From: Microbotryum silenes-acaulis
Taxonomy: Eukaryota; Basidiomycota; Microbotryomycetes; Microbotryales; Microbotryaceae
Direction of reading: 5' to 3'
Length of the DNA stretch: 64,000 nt
NCBI GenBank assembly: GCA_003665825.1
Contig: QPFY01000009.1
Coordinates: 372,001 to 436,000, forward strand
Shown here piece by piece: positions 58,873-64,000 of the stretch (the first letter of the stretch is position 1; the number at the start of each line of letters is the position of its first letter). The notes below the pieces were generated by a model, which was not told the DNA's origin, did not search any database, and saw only the letters and a list, made by a program, of their open reading frames with translations. A program made the translations under genes and the position numbers.

Positions 58873-61800
58873 TCACCAACCCCCACCGACGTCCCCCATA
58901 TTATTGATCGTAAATTGCATATCACTGTCCCACGGCCTTTGACCCTGAGGCACCACACCAGCCGTCGACGTCGAACCAAAAGTCGGTAATCCGCCGTCCG
59001 TTCCCATAGGAGGCGCAGCCCAAAACCCATCCCCGTCGACCCCTACACCGCCACCTACGCTGCCGTCCAATCCCATCGCTGAAGAGAGATCCAACTCTTG
59101 AAAGAACTGCGCGGACAGATCATCCTCAGCCGCACCATACCCGGTCGGGAAGGGCCAAGGGTTAGTCTCGAACGCTGAGACCGTCGGTGTAGCGGGTTCG
59201 TGGTAAGGTTGACCGCCGCCCTTGTATTGATTCCCTCCCACCGGTCCGGCTCCACCTGCAGTGCCACCGAGCACAATCGGAAGCGGAGAAGTCGAATTGG
59301 GATTGAGTGGGAATGCCGATGAAAGGGGTGTACCCGGCGATTGGGGGAAGCCTCCCGGAGCACCCGGGAGGGCTCTATAGTGATTCGTCGACGAAGGTAC
59401 AAGTCCTCCAGGAAGATGACCCGACTTCTTGGGGATGTTACGTGTCGGAGGGGGCGTCCCTCGATGAGGTGCGGATTGGGTGTTGAGCGAGCGAGAGATG
59501 CGACGAAGGACGTCGGCGAAGGATTCGACGGGCGTGTCGTCTTGCTCCCCATCAAGAGTGGCGTCGCCACCGGATGCGGCGAGAAGAGCTTGGGCTGCTC
59601 TCCCGGTTCGACGAGACCTGTGCGAGACGCACCAAATCAGCATGAGGCGACCAGCGTTGGGAGCTATGCACTTGAGAGCAGACTCACTCTTCGGCTCTGA
59701 ACAGACCGTTCATTATCTTGGCACCCTGCTGAACAACGACCTGCAGGCTAGGCGAGCAAATATTCCCCGAGCCTTTGGTGAAGATCTCGAGCGCCAACAG
59801 TAAAGCCTTCCTCTTCGAATCGATCTCTGAATCCGAGGCATCCTGATCGATCGACATGAACAAATCATTGAAGAGGACCAAGGCGGCGCCCATGACGTGG
59901 CTGTACGAGTACCAAATGTCTCGTGTGGCATCGGCTATGTTGTGCGTCGAAATGATGACGATCCGCGCCGATTTGAGGCACGCATCGGTCGAGGGCCGGT
60001 ATTTGGCTTCGGAGTAACCTCGAGTCGAGAAGGGGCGATGCAGGCGAAATATACGGTTGTGGATCCCCTCGATCACGAAATGACGCTGGAAGCGGAGCAT
60101 CGGTTTCTCGTTGCCGTTCGTCGAGCTTTCTAGCGTCCACTGATCGGGCAGACTTTCGAGGCTGCGGGAAACGTTGATGAGGGGAAGCTCACTCAGCCAA
60201 ATGCACGTGAAAAGAGAACACCGCAACGAATAAAAACTCACATCGTCTTGTAGCCCCGATCGAGTTCCAACACCTTCTCGTACGAGTACGACCTCATCAA
60301 CACGATCTCGTCAAAGCTCTTGCGCACCTGCCGAGCCATGGCAACCCTAACGCGATCCGACGACGAGTCCGTCAACACCGAATCCGGCGCCGGGTTGACT
60401 TTCCAATCGATCGAGCTCAAGTCGCTGTCATTGAGATTCAAAGGGTCGTCCGTGTCAAAGTGGAGGGGCGAAATTTGGTAGCAACGGGTCTTAGATGTTG
60501 CCCCGAGCCAGTCTTGGTAGACGAGCACGGCCCACAATCGCTTCGCGGTCTCGCGCTTGATCGAGCATTTGCCAGGTGGGAACGCTGGATCGTCAGGAGG
60601 CATACTGCACGCCCGTGGATACCAACTATCGCATCAGTCCCATCTTCCAGATCAGATGCTTGGCTTGCCGCACGTACATCTCGGGGTTTGATCCAAGCAA
60701 ATGCAAGCCCATAGCCTGAGCGAGTCGGATCGAGGCGGCGAGCCAAACCGCCATCTGACTCGGTTGTCCTCGGGTCGACGAGCACAGCTGCAAGTACTGC
60801 GTGGATAGCACAATCGTCTACAAAGGTGTGGAACCTTGATCAGCGTTGAGTCTTTGACGACGACTCTCATTGGCGTTGACCTGCCTGAATAGAGCGGATC
60901 CTCGGGATGGTTTCCCATTCGGCGAGTCGCAGTGCGCGCTGAGACGCGGCGAACCATCTTTCTGGCAGCACTTCAATCTCCTCTGGTGTGAAGGACTCGA
61001 GCGGACTTGGTTGGTCCGCTTTCGGTGGATCGAGCGATAGCGGGGATCGCGAAGCACGTGTGCTGTCTAGAGCGACACAGATGACCTGCGAGCGAACGAA
61101 TTGTGTCACCTCACAAGCATCTCAGTGTGCTCGGGCTCAGTCCACTTACACTCAGCAGCAGTCCCAACCAACATGGATCGACTTCGTCCTCTCGCCCCTC
61201 GTCGCACAACCGCCAGAACGCATCAAGTTCGATCAAGAATGTCGGTGCGTGAAGGTGGTGGAACAGCCATGCGACACTGCCAAAGTACAGCTCGACGAGG
61301 TAATCGGTGCAGGCCCTTTCGATGGGGAGAGCTCGGATGAGCTGGTGAAGTTCCTCGGACCGCGCCTTGTCGATGTCGGAGGAAGTGGCATCGAACTCAA
61401 CGTTGAGGTGGGCTCGGGAGAGCGTCTCCGAAGGTCGCTCTGTTGCGACGATGGTCGTTAAGGCTTTGGTCAACTCAATCGAAGAAGCGCCGAATCGAGA
61501 TGCCGTCGCTGTCGATTGTGGACGGTGCGAACCAGCCGGTATCGGTCCTCGCTGGGGCCTGCCTCCCGCTGACGGGTTCGACAGGAGAGGGTCCGCGACG
61601 GTTGCCGGCATTGTGGTCGAGGTAGAAGCCACGGCTTTACAATCACTGCTACCGTCCTTGGGTGTCGCACCAAAGACGCCGTTCTCCAAGTTTAATGCGG
61701 CCTGTTCGACCTCCCAGAATGCCTCCTCTTGACCACCCGGTGCCGGCTCGCTGGAATTGCCGACCTGGCCAGCTCCTGAGCGGGGTGGGCCTCCCTCCTC

Positions 61801-62690
61801 GAGCTGCTGAAGCGCTACCCGAGCGGCTCGATCGCGGGAGGAGTAAGGTGTGAACACGGCCAGATTCGGGGGTAAAGCTCGCTTGAGAAAGTGTTCAATA
61901 TGTTCGATGCGGGCCAGGGCTCGATCGAGATCGCTCGATTTGGCGATGGACGGGGGCAGTATTCCATCCTGCGCGCCCGTCAGGCCTGAGAAAATGTCCC
62001 AGGTACAAGCTTCGGGTTGTTTCCGTTCTGTGCGAGTTCAAAAGGAGAAGTTGGGATGAGTTCCCTCGGCACCATGCGGTTGCTGTGGTCGACGGCAGCC
62101 CTGCGTCGTGGAAGAGGACCCCGGGCTAAAACTTGAAGGCAGCTACTAGGATGACGTACTGTCGCAAGGTCCACATATCGGCATCTGCCGATCACACTTG
62201 ATCTTTCTCCTCTGCTCGACACATTTGATAGGAAGCAAGTAGGGTCGTATCAGCTGAAACTGCTCAGCCCCTTGTTTCCCTCTCTTACCCCACTTGGTTC
62301 TGCCTGCCCAGCGTCATTCCACATGGACCGCGCCCGTTACGAACGCACCTTGCATTCCTTACAACTAACGCTCACTCTGGCCCTCTTGGCCTTCCTCCCC
62401 TCTCCCGCCTGACCACCCTCCCTCCCATACCCATTACTCCGTCTGCCCTCGTCGTCGTCGGATTCGTCATCGTCATCCGAGGCCGAGGCCGGGCTGTGGG
62501 GGGCATTCGTCGACGGTAGTCGCTTGCGGAGCTGCTGAATAAAGACCTGTTTACCCGCACCACGACTCGTCCCAATCGAGGCTGATCCGCGGTCCATCGT
62601 CGAGGTCAAGGGGGAGTCGGAGGTGGAAGCTACCATTCCGGCTGCCGTACTGGTTCGTGAAGCTCCGTCATCGAGGAGCAAGGTGTTCAT
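58873..62690 (-). CDS. Zn2Cys6 fungal transcription factor
   Basis: Gal4-type nuclear regulator. Eight exons: 62690-62349, 62211-62160, 62027-61150, 61085-60885, 60817-60678, 60604-60242, 60161-59688 and 59617-58873, giving 1,064 residues. The binuclear zinc cluster (CKEC, CDR, CGPC, then a Cys before TWD) is split over exons 1-3 near residues 107-140, after an acidic Ser-rich leader and a basic KAKRAR patch. A Fungal_trans domain follows: YLVELYFGSVAWLFHHLHAPTF, SIQTIVLSTQYLQ, AMGLHLLGSNPEIMPPDDPAFPPG, and RLWAVLVYQDW. The C-terminus is Pro/Gly/Ser-rich, likely activating. Intron 60884-60818 uses a GC donor (GCAGGT), required for SIQTIVLSTQYLQ. Target genes unknown. Confidence 0.93.
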
Positions 62691-63867
62691 ACAAGCGACG
62701 AGTCACGACGACGACGGCGAGAGCAGGAAAGGGATGAAAGCTCCCTCTTCCCCCCACCGCCGCCCGACGGCGCCTGCGCCGTTCTGCGCCGTTGCAATTG
62801 ACTGATCAGGACTCGGTGATCACGGATTAATCTAAGACGGCGGCGTAGCAGACCGAACCGCCTGTTGTAAGCCCCAACTAGGGCTGTGGACGATGGAATT
62901 GACGTACAGCTTGAATAAAGGTCTTCTTGGGTCTGCGAAGGAAAGTTGCAGTTCAGTCCAATCGTCTCAAGAATTTTCAGCGCATGTCGAATATCCAGCG
63001 GTCGACATCACGATATGCAACGTTTCACGCTGAAAAATTTTCTGATAAGAAACCCAAAGCTTGGCTTCGGGACACCGAGGCTTGTCTGGCCGGACTTGGA
63101 CAAGTCTCTACGTGGACCCGCCGATGATCGTATTCACCAAACAGGACCAAACAGGGGGTCCGAGCTCCGACAGGGGTTCGCCGGTGCATCTCTCAACTGA
63201 GTTTCGACCAGTGTGTATTTCGTTTGTCTCGTACAGAAACACAAACAGAGTCACATGCTGGTGGCCGCTGCAGATGACCTTCCTCTCTTCCACAAAAACC
63301 TCCGTGAAAACCACGAGTCGGGCCATTACCAGCTCTTTTCTAACCACCTTGGCACTTTCTAATCCGAATTCCCTCCCGCCCAATGCTCCCCGAAAGGCTT
63401 CGCACCCTCGCGCGCTTCTTTTCCTTCTTCTTTCTTCTTTAGAAATCACCCTCCACTCAACACATCACCGTCTAGTTGCATCCGGGAGACCTCGATACCA
63501 GAAAAGAACGCTTCCTCTTTCGAGAGGTAGTGTAGCCCTGTCTGGATCTTAATGCTCCTTCGAGAACCGTTGATCTTGCTTAGTAGGAGGAGATTGAACC
63601 ACACAGACTTCCTTTAATCACTCGTGCTCGCCTTAACACCACCTTTCGGCGTGTGTTCCCTACGCGGCTTGAGTTTCAATGAGTAGTTACATTTCCTTGT
63701 TTTTTGCAATTTCGTTGTTTGGTGGAATTCTTGTTGTTCCCGTGGCGGGTGCGTCGTGTTTGATGCACCAGGAGAGCGGTCTGGCATGGTACACCTTACT
63801 GAATATCACTCGCACCAAGTTAATGAGCAATCACCAACGTCATTCAATATTCATTATCTCACAACAG
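62691..63867. other. Intergenic upstream of the transcription factor
   Basis: 1,177 bp without a supportable gene. Frames at 62927-63552 lack domains. It should contain the promoter of the Zn2Cys6 gene, and the far right part is the 3' side of the next minus-strand gene. Confidence 0.45.
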
Positions 63868-64000
63868 CTACACCACTTCTCCCATCCCCTCCCCCTCAAG
63901 TTTCCCTTTCTTCAACCCCTCCCCCTTCCTCTCCCCATCCCCGTCCCCATTCTCAACCTTCCTCTTCTTCCCCACCTTTACTTTATGACTATTCGCCTCC
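63868..64000 (-). CDS. C-terminus of a basic, probably nuclear protein (partial)
   Basis: A minus-strand frame enters from the right edge and ends at a TAG at 63870-63868. The 43 visible residues contain VGKKRKVENGDGDGE and LKKGKLEGEGMGEVV, a Lys/Glu/Gly-rich tail with a classical KKRKV nuclear-localisation-like motif. It is too short to name. The purine bias of the strand could also be low complexity. Confidence 0.4.
   Translation of the reverse strand, partial: EANSHKVKVGKKRKVENGDGDGERKGEGLKKGKLEGEGMGEVV

Overview
The window is nuclear DNA of an intron-dense, GC-rich fungus, most likely a basidiomycete yeast (a Pucciniomycotina or Microbotryomycetes type is my inference). About 20 conserved genes carry roughly 100 introns, mostly 60-110 nt, with ordinary GT-AG borders plus an unusual number of GC-AG ones. 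I assembled exons by hand from reading frame, splice borders and family motifs. For nearly every gene the exon lengths close in frame from start to stop.

Layout. 1-843: 5' part of an MFS transporter. 1332-3817: NOP2 rRNA methyltransferase, convergent with HIS4 (3977-6859). 7377-9729: DHA1 drug transporter. 10081-13110: a UGGT-like ER protein that ends before the glucosyltransferase domain. 13647-16907: KU80. 17192-18195: metaxin/Sam37-like protein. 18894-19935: UBC9. 20653-24891: MIT-like/rhodanese/USP deubiquitinase. 25391-26709: UBL-WLM metalloprotease. 27086-27895: PITH protein. 27990-30078: GH18 chitinase. 30549-32982: SAM methyltransferase. 33388-35673: Dal5-type permease with a 7-nt exon. 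36956-39198: DAHP synthase. About 39.2-48.7 kb is a gene-poor accessory island with a Fanzor-like (eukaryotic TnpB relative) RuvC nuclease gene (40808-43812) downstream of an XPG/FEN1-like nuclease gene (44420-46326), then repeats. 48768-49137: small coiled-coil gene. 49432-53933: PET127, split by a 2,276-bp gag-only copia-type insertion (50874-53149) with a 5-bp target duplication and a head-to-head LTR palindrome. 54333-54851: unknown small gene. 55141-56756: NAD-dependent glycerol-3-phosphate dehydrogenase. 56967-58465: TatD nuclease with an apparent 3-nt exon. 58873-62690: Zn2Cys6 transcription factor. 63868-64000: C-terminus of a basic protein entering from the right.

Most genes are unrelated housekeeping or transport genes. 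One functional neighbourhood stands out at 18.9-26.7 kb: UBC9 (SUMO E2), a deubiquitinase and a UBL-WLM (Wss1-like) protease are adjacent. The most unusual content is the Fanzor/XPG island, the disrupted PET127 with its malformed retroelement, the UGGT-like gene without its catalytic domain, and the microexons and GC-AG introns.
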